Below are positions 15,713 through 22,732 of a stretch of DNA of 64,000 nt, piece by piece. The stretch spans positions 416,300 through 480,299 of the forward strand of contig NZ_NWTG01000004.1 in the NCBI RefSeq assembly GCF_002532045.1, in the 5' to 3' direction. How positions within the stretch are numbered: the stretch's first letter is position 1; every line of letters starts with the position of its first letter. Below the pieces are notes generated by a model that ran no database searches, was not told the origin of the DNA, and saw only the letters and a program-made list of their open reading frames with translations. Both the position numbers and the translations under genes were made by a program. This DNA is from Bradyrhizobium sp. C9. Lineage in GTDB: Bacteria > Pseudomonadota > Alphaproteobacteria > Rhizobiales > Xanthobacteraceae.

Positions 15713-15722
15713 CGAACACCTC

Positions 15723-15748
15723 TTGACACTTTTCGAGCCCGATTTAAC
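15723..15748 (+). promoter_or_regulatory. promoter of the hsp20 operon
   Basis: TTGACA at 15723-15728 is a perfect -35 element. The likely -10 is in GATTTAACT (15741-15749); TTTAAC at 15743-15748 would give a short spacer, so the exact -10 is uncertain. A housekeeping-type promoter agrees with known ROSE-controlled genes, where heat control is at translation. Confidence 0.6.
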
Positions 15749-15751
15749 TCG

Positions 15752-15865
15752 TGACACGTCGGTCCGCGTGGCCGATCACCTGGACGCCAGTCGGGTCCAG
15801 GCGTAACGGGCACCGGTCGTGTCCGGTGCTTCTCATACCCATCTTGCTCTTTGGAGGATTTGGCT
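15752..15865 (+). promoter_or_regulatory. ROSE-type RNA thermometer
   Basis: The 5' untranslated region of hsp20 folds by eye into consecutive stems: CCTGGAC/GTCCAGG (15779-15785 with 15795-15801), GCACCGG/CCGGTGC (15810-15816 with 15823-15829) and a short final stem in which TTGCTC (15844-15849) faces the Shine-Dalgarno sequence GGAGGA (15853-15858). The final stem shows the ROSE hallmark: TGCT pairing across the ribosome site with a G opposed to a G (15846 and 15857). ROSE elements mask the ribosome site at low temperature and open on heating; they were described in Bradyrhizobium small heat-shock genes. Confidence 0.85.
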
Positions 15866-16321
15866 ATGCGCACGTACGATTTCTCTCCCCTCTTCCGGTC
15901 GACGATCGGGTTCGACCGTCTCTTCGATCTGGCCGAGACAGCTCAGCGGGCCACCGAAGACAACTACCCACCCTACAACATCGAACGACTTGCCGAAGAC
16001 CGCTACCAGATAGCGCTCGCGGTCGCCGGCTTCTCACCGGACGAGATCTCGGTTACCGCCGAGCAGAACGTCCTGACGATCGAGGGCAACAAGGTCGAAA
16101 AAGCAGACCGCGACTATCTCTATCAAGGTATCTCGACCCGTCGATTCAGGCGGCAATTCAGCTTGGCGGACCATGTCCTGGTGAAGAACGCCGCGTTCGA
16201 CAATGGTCTGCTCAGGATCGAGCTGGCACGCGAAATTCCGGAAGCCATGAAGCCGCGGCGGATCGCGATCAACGCAACGCAGCCGAACCGGCCGCAACAG
16301 CTCGAATCAGCTGCAGCGTGA
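15866..16321 (+). CDS. small heat-shock protein, Hsp20 class A
   Basis: A 151-residue alpha-crystallin type chaperone that holds unfolding proteins for refolding by DnaK. It opens MRTYDFSPLFRSTIGFDRLF, the N-terminus of rhizobial class A small Hsps, followed by the alpha-crystallin domain (about 37-135) with VAGFSPDEISVT, LTIEGNK, RRFRRQFSLADHV and NGLLRIEL. The IxI-like C-terminal motif is in RRIAIN. The ATG at 15866 sits 7 bases after GGAGGA; an in-frame TTG at 15851 is inside that site and rejected. It heads a run of small genes and is under the ROSE element. Confidence 0.93.
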   Translation: MRTYDFSPLFRSTIGFDRLFDLAETAQRATEDNYPPYNIERLAEDRYQIALAVAGFSPDEISVTAEQNVLTIEGNKVEKADRDYLYQGISTRRFRRQFSLADHVLVKNAAFDNGLLRIELAREIPEAMKPRRIAINATQPNRPQQLESAAA

Positions 16322-16394
16322 CGCACGAGCAGCCGCGTTCGGAACGCCGAGCGCGGCCTCAACATTCAATTCTCGTCTTAGAACGGAGGCAAAC

Positions 16395-16706
16395 ATGCGG
16401 CCGACGACCGCTGAAGTCATTTGTTTGAGATCTGACCGCAGTAAGGCGCGGTTCAATCATCCCCGGGATGTCTTGGCGGATCTCTCCCTGACCACGGAAG
16501 AAAAACGCGCGCTCCTGGCGTCGTGGGCGTCTGACGCTGCCGCGGTCCCGTGTCGTCCGGACTTACGGGCGCCAACAGAGCTGCGATCACCGGCAACGAT
16601 CGACGCAATTCTCGACGCGCTATGTCGTCTCGATAGCGATCCTCATCATCCGCCGGGCGGCAAGCCCCACCGTCTTCGCTCAACGGTACGTCCGCTGGCG
16701 GCGTAG
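16395..16706 (+). CDS. hypothetical protein in the hsp20 operon
   Basis: A 103-residue polar protein with no recognised domain. The middle (DVLADLSLTTEEKRALLASWASDA) looks like a helix-turn-helix-sized helical hairpin of the kind seen in many small rhizobial proteins, and the C-terminus is basic. ACGGAGG lies 7 bases before the ATG. It begins 73 bases after hsp20 with no terminator between, so it probably shares the heat-controlled message. Function unknown. Confidence 0.75.
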   Translation: MRPTTAEVICLRSDRSKARFNHPRDVLADLSLTTEEKRALLASWASDAAAVPCRPDLRAPTELRSPATIDAILDALCRLDSDPHHPPGGKPHRLRSTVRPLAA

Positions 16707-16715
16707 GAGGGTGAT

Positions 16716-17015
16716 ATGAATGACATCAATCTTCCGAAACACATCGTAGACAGAATCGAAGCCCGCTGGTGCGCCAGGCAGGAAAAGCGCGAGATCGTCG
16801 ACCGCCGGCTCGAACAGCTTCGGGCGCATCGCAACAACATCCGGCGGTATCGACGGTTACTCAGCACCAAGCTGAGCGACCTTGAGCGCCAGTTCATCGA
16901 ACGACGTCTTTCCGAGGAATCCTCGGCGATGGAGGCTCTGGCGGCCGACATGCCACCTCTAATACATGAACGGCCATCGCTGAGCGTCGGTAGATCGGAA
17001 GGCACCTCGCCATGA
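16716..17015 (+). CDS. hypothetical coiled-coil protein
   Basis: A 99-residue, strongly charged protein. Residues about 10-70 (from VDRIEARWCARQEKR through ERQFIERRLSEES) have the Arg/Glu/Leu spacing of a helical or coiled-coil hairpin. TAGGAGGGTGAT gives an excellent ribosome binding site, 9 bases after the previous stop. Its last codon overlaps the next gene (ATGA at 17012-17015), implying translational coupling. No known domain. Confidence 0.75.
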   Translation: MNDINLPKHIVDRIEARWCARQEKREIVDRRLEQLRAHRNNIRRYRRLLSTKLSDLERQFIERRLSEESSAMEALAADMPPLIHERPSLSVGRSEGTSP

Positions 17016-17191
17016 GCACGAAGCAGTTTCTGATACGCGGAAGCGAGAAGGTAATCCGTCACTATCAGTTCTTGCTCGACACTGCCAAATCGGATCAGGA
17101 GCGGGAGAAGTTCGCAAGAAGGATCGACGAAGAGAAGCGCAACCTGGAACGGCTGTTTGCTGATCTCACTCAGGCGGCCCAGGCCGCCTGA
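17012..17191 (+). CDS. hypothetical 59-residue helical protein
   Basis: A 59-residue protein starting MSTKQFLIRGSEKVIRHY, rich in Glu, Arg and Lys with a helical central part (EREKFARRIDEEKRNLERL) and an Ala/Gln-rich end. The ATGA overlap with the preceding gene (17012-17015) and CGGAAGG upstream support translation. It continues the series of small helical proteins downstream of hsp20; proteins of this size and charge could act as adaptors or regulators, but no function is known. Confidence 0.7.
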   Translation: MSTKQFLIRGSEKVIRHYQFLLDTAKSDQEREKFARRIDEEKRNLERLFADLTQAAQAA

Positions 17192-17230
17192 TCGGGTTGC
17201 CCATGGACAACGCGTGGATGGCGAGGCTCA

Positions 17231-17461
17231 ATGATGAGAACGCCAATTTCGGCAAGAGATCTCGAGTTGATTGCGCTGCGCGAAATACGCAGTCTTCCCG
17301 GCGGGGAGCACGTATGCCACGTGGAAATCGTCTCAGCGAATGCGGACTGGAGCCTTCATGCATCGGTGCGGGACGGTGGAGATCTCAACCGGATCCAGCA
17401 CGCGACGAGCGTCACGACGACCCGCCTGAAGAATCGGTATCAACTGCGAAGTGATTGGTGA
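17231..17461 (+). CDS. hypothetical protein, last gene of the hsp20 cluster
   Basis: A 76-residue protein (MMRTPISARDLELIALREIR...), with a second ATG at 17234. GAGGCTCA precedes the start. The middle, HVCHVEIVSANADWSLHASV, looks like beta structure. It lies 39 bases after the preceding small gene on the same strand. Its last 50 bases overlap the end of a leftward small gene (17412-17573). No domain recognised. Confidence 0.65.
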   Translation: MMRTPISARDLELIALREIRSLPGGEHVCHVEIVSANADWSLHASVRDGGDLNRIQHATSVTTTRLKNRYQLRSDW

Positions 17462-17573
17462 GTAACGCCACATTATGGAGCGAGACGTCGGCAAACGCGG
17501 GGACCGATCCGGCCATAAAGCCGATCAGCACGAACGTCGCACCCGCGAGCACGCGCTGGAGGGCGGTCCGCAT
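17412..17573 (-). CDS. small exported hypothetical protein
   Basis: A 53-residue frame starting MRTALQRVLAGATFVLIGF with a convincing signal peptide cut after VPAFA, leaving a mature piece of 25 residues rich in Asp, Ser and His. It begins 16 bases after the chorismate mutase stop on the same strand, so it could be co-expressed in the periplasm with that enzyme. The ribosome binding site is weak. Its 3' end overlaps 50 bases of the convergent gene at 17231. Evidence rests mainly on the signal peptide. Confidence 0.45.
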   Translation of the reverse strand: MRTALQRVLAGATFVLIGFMAGSVPAFADVSLHNVALLTNHFAVDTDSSGGSS

Positions 17574-17589
17574 GGTGAGCCGCGTCCGC

Positions 17590-18012
17590 CTATTTCTTCC
17601 ACGGCGTATCGCCGCGTGCCCCGGCGTCCGCGAAGATGCCCTGCTCGTAGTCGATGAAGGCGCGCACCATTGCGCGATAGGCGGCTTCCGCAACCTTGGG
17701 CGACAGCCCGTTCGCTTCAGCAAGCGCCATCGCCTTCTTCACGACAGCCTCGGCGCGCTCCGGCGCCTCGACCTGCGCGGGGTTGGCCTTGAAGCGGGCG
17801 GCTTCATGGACGTAGCGGCCGCGCTCGGCCATCAGGCGTACGATCTCGCGGTCGAGCCGGTCGATATTGCTGCGCACCTCGCCGAGCGTCTTGCAGCAAG
17901 CACCGTTGTCGACGGTGGGACTGCCCCACAACGCCGGCGCGTCAGTCACAGGTTCCTCGGCCAGCGCCACGGCGGGGATCAGAAGCAACAACAGAACCAT
18001 CGGCAATCGCAT
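17590..18012 (-). CDS. exported chorismate mutase (AroQ fold)
   Basis: A 140-residue protein with a signal peptide (MRLPMVLLLLLIPAVALA, cut before EEPV) followed by an all-helical AroQ domain (about 43-128): LGEVRSNIDRLDREIVRLMAERGRYV, then AARFK and a final helix pair. The pattern fits chorismate mutase or the related isochorismate pyruvate lyase. Chorismate mutase turns chorismate into prephenate; exported forms occur in several bacteria, though their role outside the cytoplasm is unclear. A Cys-Cys pair at 39-40 precedes the domain. The ATG at 18012 gives the signal peptide; longer frames do not. Confidence 0.8.
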   Translation of the reverse strand: MRLPMVLLLLLIPAVALAEEPVTDAPALWGSPTVDNGACCKTLGEVRSNIDRLDREIVRLMAERGRYVHEAARFKANPAQVEAPERAEAVVKKAMALAEANGLSPKVAEAAYRAMVRAFIDYEQGIFADAGARGDTPWKK

Positions 18013-18128
18013 CAAGCGTCTCCCAGTCAGTGAGCACGATGGGCGATTGTTATGCCGATTTTGTACGCGCGTGGAAGCCGCAATGGCGCTGCAGCCACCG
18101 CGAATTCCAGTGCGAACCGCGTCGACGA

Positions 18129-19022
18129 TCAACCGATGTCCATTCCGGCCAAGACCTCACTGACCTTCTTCTGGGCGTCCGCCGGCAATGGCAGGATCGG
18201 GCGCGGAGGCTCGGCCGCACAGATCCCTCTGAGATTGGCGATCGCGTAAACCACCCGCACGCTCGAGAATGTCTTGAGCAGCTGCCAGACTGGTTGCAGC
18301 CGCGCGTCGAGCTGCCGCGCCCTGGCGGCATCGCCACTTGCCACGGCACGGACGATGTCGAGGCAGACCCTGGGGAAAATCCCTGCGAGCACGCTGTACC
18401 AGGTCTCGCCACCCGCCAGCAGCGCCTCGGTGCAATTCCAGTCGGCACTGTAACCCAACGAAAAGCCACTCGGCACGACAGCCCGCAATTCAGCGATATG
18501 GCCCGGCACCGCGGCAGCGTCCAGCGCGGGACTCTTCACCGCCACGATTCCGGCAACGTGACTCAAGCGGCCGACCAGGGCCGGGGTGAATCGAAAGTGC
18601 GTCGTGCCCGGATTGTCGTAGATGCAGATCGGCAATCCGCTTTCACGCGCCACTGTTTGAAAATGCTCGAACACCTCGTCATCGGTCAACGGCGTATAGG
18701 ACACCGGCGCCAGCAGGCCTGCCGCCGCGCCGGCATCCCGCGCATCCTGCGCCAGTTTCACCGCATCATCGGTGCGCAGCGCGCCGACGCCGACCAGGAG
18801 CGGCGTCTTGCCGTCTGCCAGCGCTGCAGCCGCCTGCACGGCACGCCGACGCTCATCGCGGCTGAAATATGGATAAGAGCCGGTGCTTCCGAGCAGCCCG
18901 ATCGAATCCACCCTCGCCGCGATCAGGGGCTCCAGCAAGGCGCGAAGCGCGCCCGCGTCGACCTGGCCATCCCTGTTCGAGGGCGTGATCGGGAAGGCGG
19001 AAAGCCCTTTGAGATTGACCAT
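18129..19022 (-). CDS. DapA-like aldolase (dihydrodipicolinate synthase family)
   Basis: A 297-residue TIM-barrel enzyme of the class I aldolase/DHDPS family. The Schiff-base Lys163 is in GIVAVKSPA and the catalytic Tyr135 in CIYDNPGTT. True DapA enzymes have a GTTGE motif at the pyruvate site; here the same position reads GSTGSYPY (45-52), so a different keto acid is likely and a catabolic lyase or dehydratase is more probable than lysine synthesis. ATG 19022 is chosen, with CAGGAG upstream. It is upstream of the chorismate mutase gene on the same strand, 116 bases apart. Confidence 0.82.
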   Translation of the reverse strand: MVNLKGLSAFPITPSNRDGQVDAGALRALLEPLIAARVDSIGLLGSTGSYPYFSRDERRRAVQAAAALADGKTPLLVGVGALRTDDAVKLAQDARDAGAAAGLLAPVSYTPLTDDEVFEHFQTVARESGLPICIYDNPGTTHFRFTPALVGRLSHVAGIVAVKSPALDAAAVPGHIAELRAVVPSGFSLGYSADWNCTEALLAGGETWYSVLAGIFPRVCLDIVRAVASGDAARARQLDARLQPVWQLLKTFSSVRVVYAIANLRGICAAEPPRPILPLPADAQKKVSEVLAGMDIG

Positions 19023-19217
19023 CGGTTGCTCCTGTTCGGTGACCGCCGCGCGAGCGGCGAAATCGCGTTGCGGTCGACGCCGCAGCGCCATCAATCACCG
19101 CGCCCAATCCCGCTTGCAAGGTCCAGTTTGCTGCGGACTTCACAGCAAATTGGTCCAGTGTGCAGCGGCGCGTGCGATCTGCGGAATTGGGCCGGCGTCG
19201 ATTAGGACTGCCGGCGG

Positions 19218-19724
19218 CTATTCCAGCATCGTGGTCAGCTGCGCGCCTTCGTCGGCAACGAACACCGCGATCAGTTCCGCCGGCTCCGTGGTGCTGGCAT
19301 TGGCCGAGACCATGTGGGTCGAGCCCGGCGGCTCGAAGAAGGATTGGCCGACCTTGAAGGTTTCGACCGGTCCACCGCCGAGCTGGGAACGGATCTCACC
19401 CTTGGTGATGTAGGCCGTCACCGAGCCCGAATGGCGATGCGGCGGTGTGAAGCCGCCGGGACCATAGAACACGCGGACGACGGTGACGCGCTTGCCAGCC
19501 ACATTCGGCAGCGCATGCGAGGTGATGATCTCGACCTTGTCGAGCGGCGATGCCGCATCGGCACTCGCGCAGAGCGGCGCGATCACCGCGGAGATCGCAT
19601 CCATCGGGGTCGGCAGCGACTTCCCGATCACGAAGGCCGAGGCCAGCCCCGCAGTCACGGCCAGCATCACCGGCCGCGGCGGCCGCGCGAATGAAAGAGG
19701 TGGTGTCATCGCCATCGAGGTCAT
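19218..19724 (-). CDS. cupin domain protein with N-terminal membrane anchor
   Basis: A 168-residue protein. After an N-terminal hydrophobic segment (PVMLAVTAGLASAFVIG), which is a signal or anchor, a single cupin domain covers about 75-160. Motif 1 is PPHRHSGSVTAYITKGEIRSQ and motif 2 includes FEPPGSTHMVSAN, giving the His and Glu metal ligands expected. It could be an enzyme or a binding protein in the periplasm; the substrate is unknown. It sits just downstream of the AhpD-like gene on the same strand (37 bases), so both may be controlled by the MarR-type regulator at 20326. Confidence 0.8.
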   Translation of the reverse strand: MTSMAMTPPLSFARPPRPVMLAVTAGLASAFVIGKSLPTPMDAISAVIAPLCASADAASPLDKVEIITSHALPNVAGKRVTVVRVFYGPGGFTPPHRHSGSVTAYITKGEIRSQLGGGPVETFKVGQSFFEPPGSTHMVSANASTTEPAELIAVFVADEGAQLTTMLE

Positions 19725-19761
19725 CGGTTGTTCTCCCCTGTCGATTGCCGTTCGTTCCGTC

Positions 19762-20241
19762 TCACGAAGCCGCCGCAGCCGTCCGCTGCCGGCGTGGCGG
19801 CGGCGTCCAGCGATAGGCGGCGCCGAACCGGTTCCAGACGTTGATCGAAGCGATCGCCGAGGTCAGGTAGGTCAGCTCCTTTTCCGAAAATTCAGCGGTG
19901 GCCTCGGCATAGACCGCGTCGCTGACGCCGTTCGGCAAGGTGGTCAGCGCCTCCGTCCAGGCCAGCGCCGCGCGCTCGCGTGCCGAGAACTGCGCCACCT
20001 CGCGCCACACCACGACGAGGTTGAGCTTGTCGACGGGGACGCCGAGGCTCTCGCCCTGCAGGATGTGATACTGCACGCAAAACGCGCAGCCGTTGATCTG
20101 CGAGGCGCGCAGCTTGACCAGCTCGAGCAGCTGCTTGTCGAGACCGGCCTTCGCGGCGAACTGGCCGAGCTCACGCACGACGGCGAAGACATCAGGGGCG
20201 AGCTTCTCGAAGTCGAGATATTCCTTGCGGGCGTGTGACAT
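19762..20241 (-). CDS. AhpD-like carboxymuconolactone decarboxylase family protein
   Basis: A 159-residue protein of the AhpD/CMD family. The redox motif is NGCAFCVQYH, a CxxC followed by the conserved His, typical of peroxidase-like members that reduce hydroperoxides or act with thiol partners. YLDFEKLAPDVF and the C-terminal INVWNRFGAAYRW also fit. ATG 20241 is preferred because GAGG lies 9 bases upstream; ATG 20256 would add five residues. It is divergent from a MarR-type regulator with two palindromic sites between them, which suggests control by oxidants or aromatic compounds. Confidence 0.88.
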   Translation of the reverse strand: MSHARKEYLDFEKLAPDVFAVVRELGQFAAKAGLDKQLLELVKLRASQINGCAFCVQYHILQGESLGVPVDKLNLVVVWREVAQFSARERAALAWTEALTTLPNGVSDAVYAEATAEFSEKELTYLTSAIASINVWNRFGAAYRWTPPPRRQRTAAAAS

Positions 20242-20258
20242 CGGCTTGGGCCTCATGT

Positions 20259-20293
20259 TATCAGCGTACTGACATATTATCAGAGCTCTGATA
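20259..20293. promoter_or_regulatory. double palindromic operator for the MarR-type regulator
   Basis: TATCAGAGCTCTGATA (20278-20293) is a perfect 16-bp palindrome, and TATCAGCGTACTGACA (20259-20274) is the same site with one changed position. Their centres are 19 bp apart, about two helical turns. They lie in the gap between the divergent AhpD-like and MarR genes, 18 bases before the AhpD start. Confidence 0.7.
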
Positions 20294-20325
20294 TAGAGCA
20301 AGACACGGACATTCGCGAAGGCAAC

Positions 20326-20895
20326 ATGGCGGGAATGCACAAACCAGGGAAATCCGGTGCCGCCGCGCGGCGGCAGGCGGGGAAGACGCCGGCGCGCAAG
20401 GCAGCGATCGGGGGATCGGACGCAGACGCCCTGCCCGCCTCCGCCGTCCCGCCGCCCGGCGAAGGCAAGCGCGGCGAACAGGGCTATCTCGCCTATCTGC
20501 TGCGCCAGGCGCATGCCGCCTCGCGGCTGTCGATGGAGCGCGAGCTGGCAGGCCTCGGCGTCACCTCCCCGCAATTCGTGGTGCTGACGATGCTGAAAGC
20601 CTATCCGGGCCTTTCGGGCGCCGACCTGGCCCGGGTGGCGTTGCTGACGCCGCAGACCGTCAGCGTCATCATCCGCAACCTGGAGCGTGACGGCGCGATC
20701 CGCAAGACGCCGCACCCGGTCCATGGCCGGGTGCTGCAATGGACGCTGACCAGCCATGGAACCACGCTGCTGGAGAAATGCCGCCATATCGCCCAGGCCC
20801 AGGAGCGTCGGCTCGGCGCCGGCCTCGACAGCAAGTCGGAGCAAATTGTTCGGCAATGGCTGTCAAAAATCGCCACAGATTTGCAGGATAGTTAG
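20326..20895 (+). CDS. MarR family transcriptional regulator
   Basis: A 189-residue protein: a basic, Pro/Ala-rich N-terminal extension of about 50 residues, then a MarR winged-helix domain (about 50-180). The recognition region is LSGADLARVALLTPQTVSVIIRNLERDGAIRKT and the wing is HPVHGRVLQWTLTSHG. Such proteins bind palindromes as dimers and are released by small ligands or oxidation. It is divergent from the AhpD-like gene, and two matching palindromes lie in between, so it most probably represses both. The N-terminal extension is longer than usual for the family. Confidence 0.9.
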   Translation: MAGMHKPGKSGAAARRQAGKTPARKAAIGGSDADALPASAVPPPGEGKRGEQGYLAYLLRQAHAASRLSMERELAGLGVTSPQFVVLTMLKAYPGLSGADLARVALLTPQTVSVIIRNLERDGAIRKTPHPVHGRVLQWTLTSHGTTLLEKCRHIAQAQERRLGAGLDSKSEQIVRQWLSKIATDLQDS

Positions 20896-20950
20896 TTCTT
20901 GCGGCGTCATGGCTTTTGGCCCTCCCGGACGGCGCCGCTAGACTGGGCGC

Positions 20951-22186
20951 ATGAAACAGCCTGATTCTTCGAATTTCCCTGCCCGCCGCGCCGTGCTGAA
21001 AGCAGGACTTGCCGCGGGCGTAATATTCGCCAATCCATTCGGCGCACTTGCGGCTGCGCCTGCGGGTTTCGACCAGTGGCGCGACAATTTTCGCGCCCGC
21101 GCACTGGCAAAGGGCATTTCCGAGGCGACCTGGAATCGCTGCATGGGACGGGTCGAGCCCGACATGAGCGTGTTCAAGCAGATGCGCAACCAGCCGGAAT
21201 TCCACGAACAGATCTGGCAGTACATCAACCGCCGCGTCTCCGACTGGCGGGTCATCCATGGCCGCGAGGCGCTGAAGAAGAACGAGGCGCTGTTCGCCAG
21301 GATCGAGCGCGACTTCGGCGTCGAGCGCGGCACGCTGCTCGCGCTATGGGGCGTTGAATCGGCCTATGGCGATCCGCTCGTGCAGCAGAACCACATGACG
21401 CCGGTGTTTCCCTCGCTTGCGGCGCTCGCCTGGAACGAGCCGCGCCGCAAGGCCTATTGGGAGACCGAGCTGATCAACGCGATGAAGATCGTGCAGCGCG
21501 GCTGGAGCACGCCGGAGGAGATGAACGGCTCCTGGGCCGGCGCGATGGGCCATTCGCAGTGGATGCCGGAAGTCTGGCTCAATGTCGGCTTCGACTATGA
21601 CGGCGACGGCAAGGTCTCGCCATTCGGCCGGCCCGACGATGCGCTCGGCTCGACCGCGAAATATCTGGTCAATCGCGGCAAGTGGCACCGCGGCGAGCAC
21701 TGGGGCTACGAGGTCCGCGCGCCAGGTGGCAGCGCCAGCGGCAGTCGCACCTATGCGGCCTGGGCCAGCGCCGGCGTCGTCCGCGCCGACGGCCAGCCGT
21801 TTCCGCAGCCGAATGCGTCGGCGCAGCTCTGGATTCCCGTTGCAGGCGGCCCTGCCTTCCTGCTCGGCCCGAACTTCAATTCGGTGAAGAGCTACAATCC
21901 ATCGATGAATTATGCGCTGGCGATCTGCCATCTCGGCGATCGCTGTCTCGGCGGTCCGCCCTTCATCCAGCCGTTCCCGGGCTCGGAGCGCGCGCTGACG
22001 CTTGCCGAGGTGCAGGAGATGCAGACGCGGCTGACCAAGGCCGGCTTCGACACCGGCGGCACCGACGGCCGCGTCGGCAACGACACCATGAAGGCGATCA
22101 AGGATTTTCAGATCAAGGCCGGCTTGCTGCCTGCCGATGGTTACGGTGGACTCAAGGTACTGGCGCGGCTGCGGCAGGGAAGTTAG
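20951..22186 (+). CDS. lytic murein transglycosylase (MltB-like) with peptidoglycan-binding domain
   Basis: A 411-residue exported protein. The N-terminus (ARRAVLKAGLAAGVIFANP) has a Tat-like twin Arg pair followed by a hydrophobic core. The catalytic domain of the SLT_3/MltB family spans about 40-320, with the catalytic Glu in ALWGVESAYGD and the substrate motif GAMGHSQWMP. A PG_binding_1 domain closes the protein (LTLAEVQEMQTRL... to the end). It cleaves glycan strands to 1,6-anhydromuramic ends in the periplasm. It starts 55 bases after the marR stop but has no obvious functional link to it. Confidence 0.92.
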   Translation: MKQPDSSNFPARRAVLKAGLAAGVIFANPFGALAAAPAGFDQWRDNFRARALAKGISEATWNRCMGRVEPDMSVFKQMRNQPEFHEQIWQYINRRVSDWRVIHGREALKKNEALFARIERDFGVERGTLLALWGVESAYGDPLVQQNHMTPVFPSLAALAWNEPRRKAYWETELINAMKIVQRGWSTPEEMNGSWAGAMGHSQWMPEVWLNVGFDYDGDGKVSPFGRPDDALGSTAKYLVNRGKWHRGEHWGYEVRAPGGSASGSRTYAAWASAGVVRADGQPFPQPNASAQLWIPVAGGPAFLLGPNFNSVKSYNPSMNYALAICHLGDRCLGGPPFIQPFPGSERALTLAEVQEMQTRLTKAGFDTGGTDGRVGNDTMKAIKDFQIKAGLLPADGYGGLKVLARLRQGS

Positions 22187-22489
22187 CTCCCGTCATCGCG
22201 AGAAGCGCGCGACAGAACTGTCAAAGCAATTTGCGCTGAAGCGACCGAAGCAATTCATGTTCTCCGCAGTGAGCTGGATTGCTTCGCGGGGCCCGTTATC
22301 GGGCGCGCCGTCCATGCGTTCTGGGCCGACGAGGGCTACGCGCTGACCTGCCTCCCTGGCATCCACACGGGCACCAGCGCCACGACGGACGTCTTCCGTA
22401 CCTGCCCTTAGGGAATCGACCTGAATTTCCCCCTGACATCTCCAATGCTACGCGACCATTGTGAGGTTTCTGCCTGAAGGAGACGGACA
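22187..22489. other. intergenic region, no gene recognised
   Basis: The 303 bases after the transglycosylase gene begin with CCGTCATCGCGAGAAGCGCG, which resembles the outer part of the inverted repeat at 23095-23180 and may be a degenerate copy. No credible reading frame was found. Confidence 0.4.
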
Positions 22490-22723
22490 ATGGGTCAGCT
22501 CTATTTCCACTGCTCCCACCCGAAGGGGACATTGATCGACCGATGCGGCGCCGCCATAGCCGATCTGAACGAGGCCCACGATCATGCCACCGGCGTCGTG
22601 CGCTCTTTCCTCATGAAGCTTAGTCCTGAGGACTGGCGCAGCTGGGTGCTGCATGTCTGCGATGATCGGGGCGACGACGTGTTCTTGATGCCCTTCTCCT
22701 TCGTGCTCGGCAAGCCACATTGA
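22490..22723 (+). CDS. DUF6894-like small protein
   Basis: A 77-residue protein starting MGQLYFHCSHPKGTLIDRCG, with the pattern of the short DUF6894 family common in Bradyrhizobium: an N-terminal aromatic strand, a Gly-rich turn with conserved Asp, and a helix (LNEAHDHATGVVRSFL) followed by WVLHVCDDRGDDV strands. Function is unknown. AAGGAGACGGACA is a strong ribosome binding site. The next small gene starts 9 bases after its stop, so they form a two-gene unit. Confidence 0.8.
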   Translation: MGQLYFHCSHPKGTLIDRCGAAIADLNEAHDHATGVVRSFLMKLSPEDWRSWVLHVCDDRGDDVFLMPFSFVLGKPH

Positions 22724-22732
22724 GAGGTCGCC

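Larger units (their letters stand above)
14980..15722. other. long gene-poor region upstream of the heat-shock operon
   Basis: No credible protein gene was found in about 740 bases. Contents: a degenerate repeat copy at 14980-15045; an 18-bp inverted repeat CCGGAACG-TC-CGTTCCGG at 15204-15221; a perfect 9-bp hairpin at 15515-15540 that on the minus strand is followed by TTTTCATTT; and a plus-strand terminator at 15683-15712. The two terminator-like stems face opposite ways, so unannotated small transcripts could end here. Open frames at 15019-15507 lack a ribosome binding site and recognisable features. Confidence 0.5.

Noticed and set aside
15851..15865. TTG start for hsp20 five codons upstream
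   Set aside because: It lies within the Shine-Dalgarno sequence and would break the ROSE arrangement; the ATG at 15866 matches the family.
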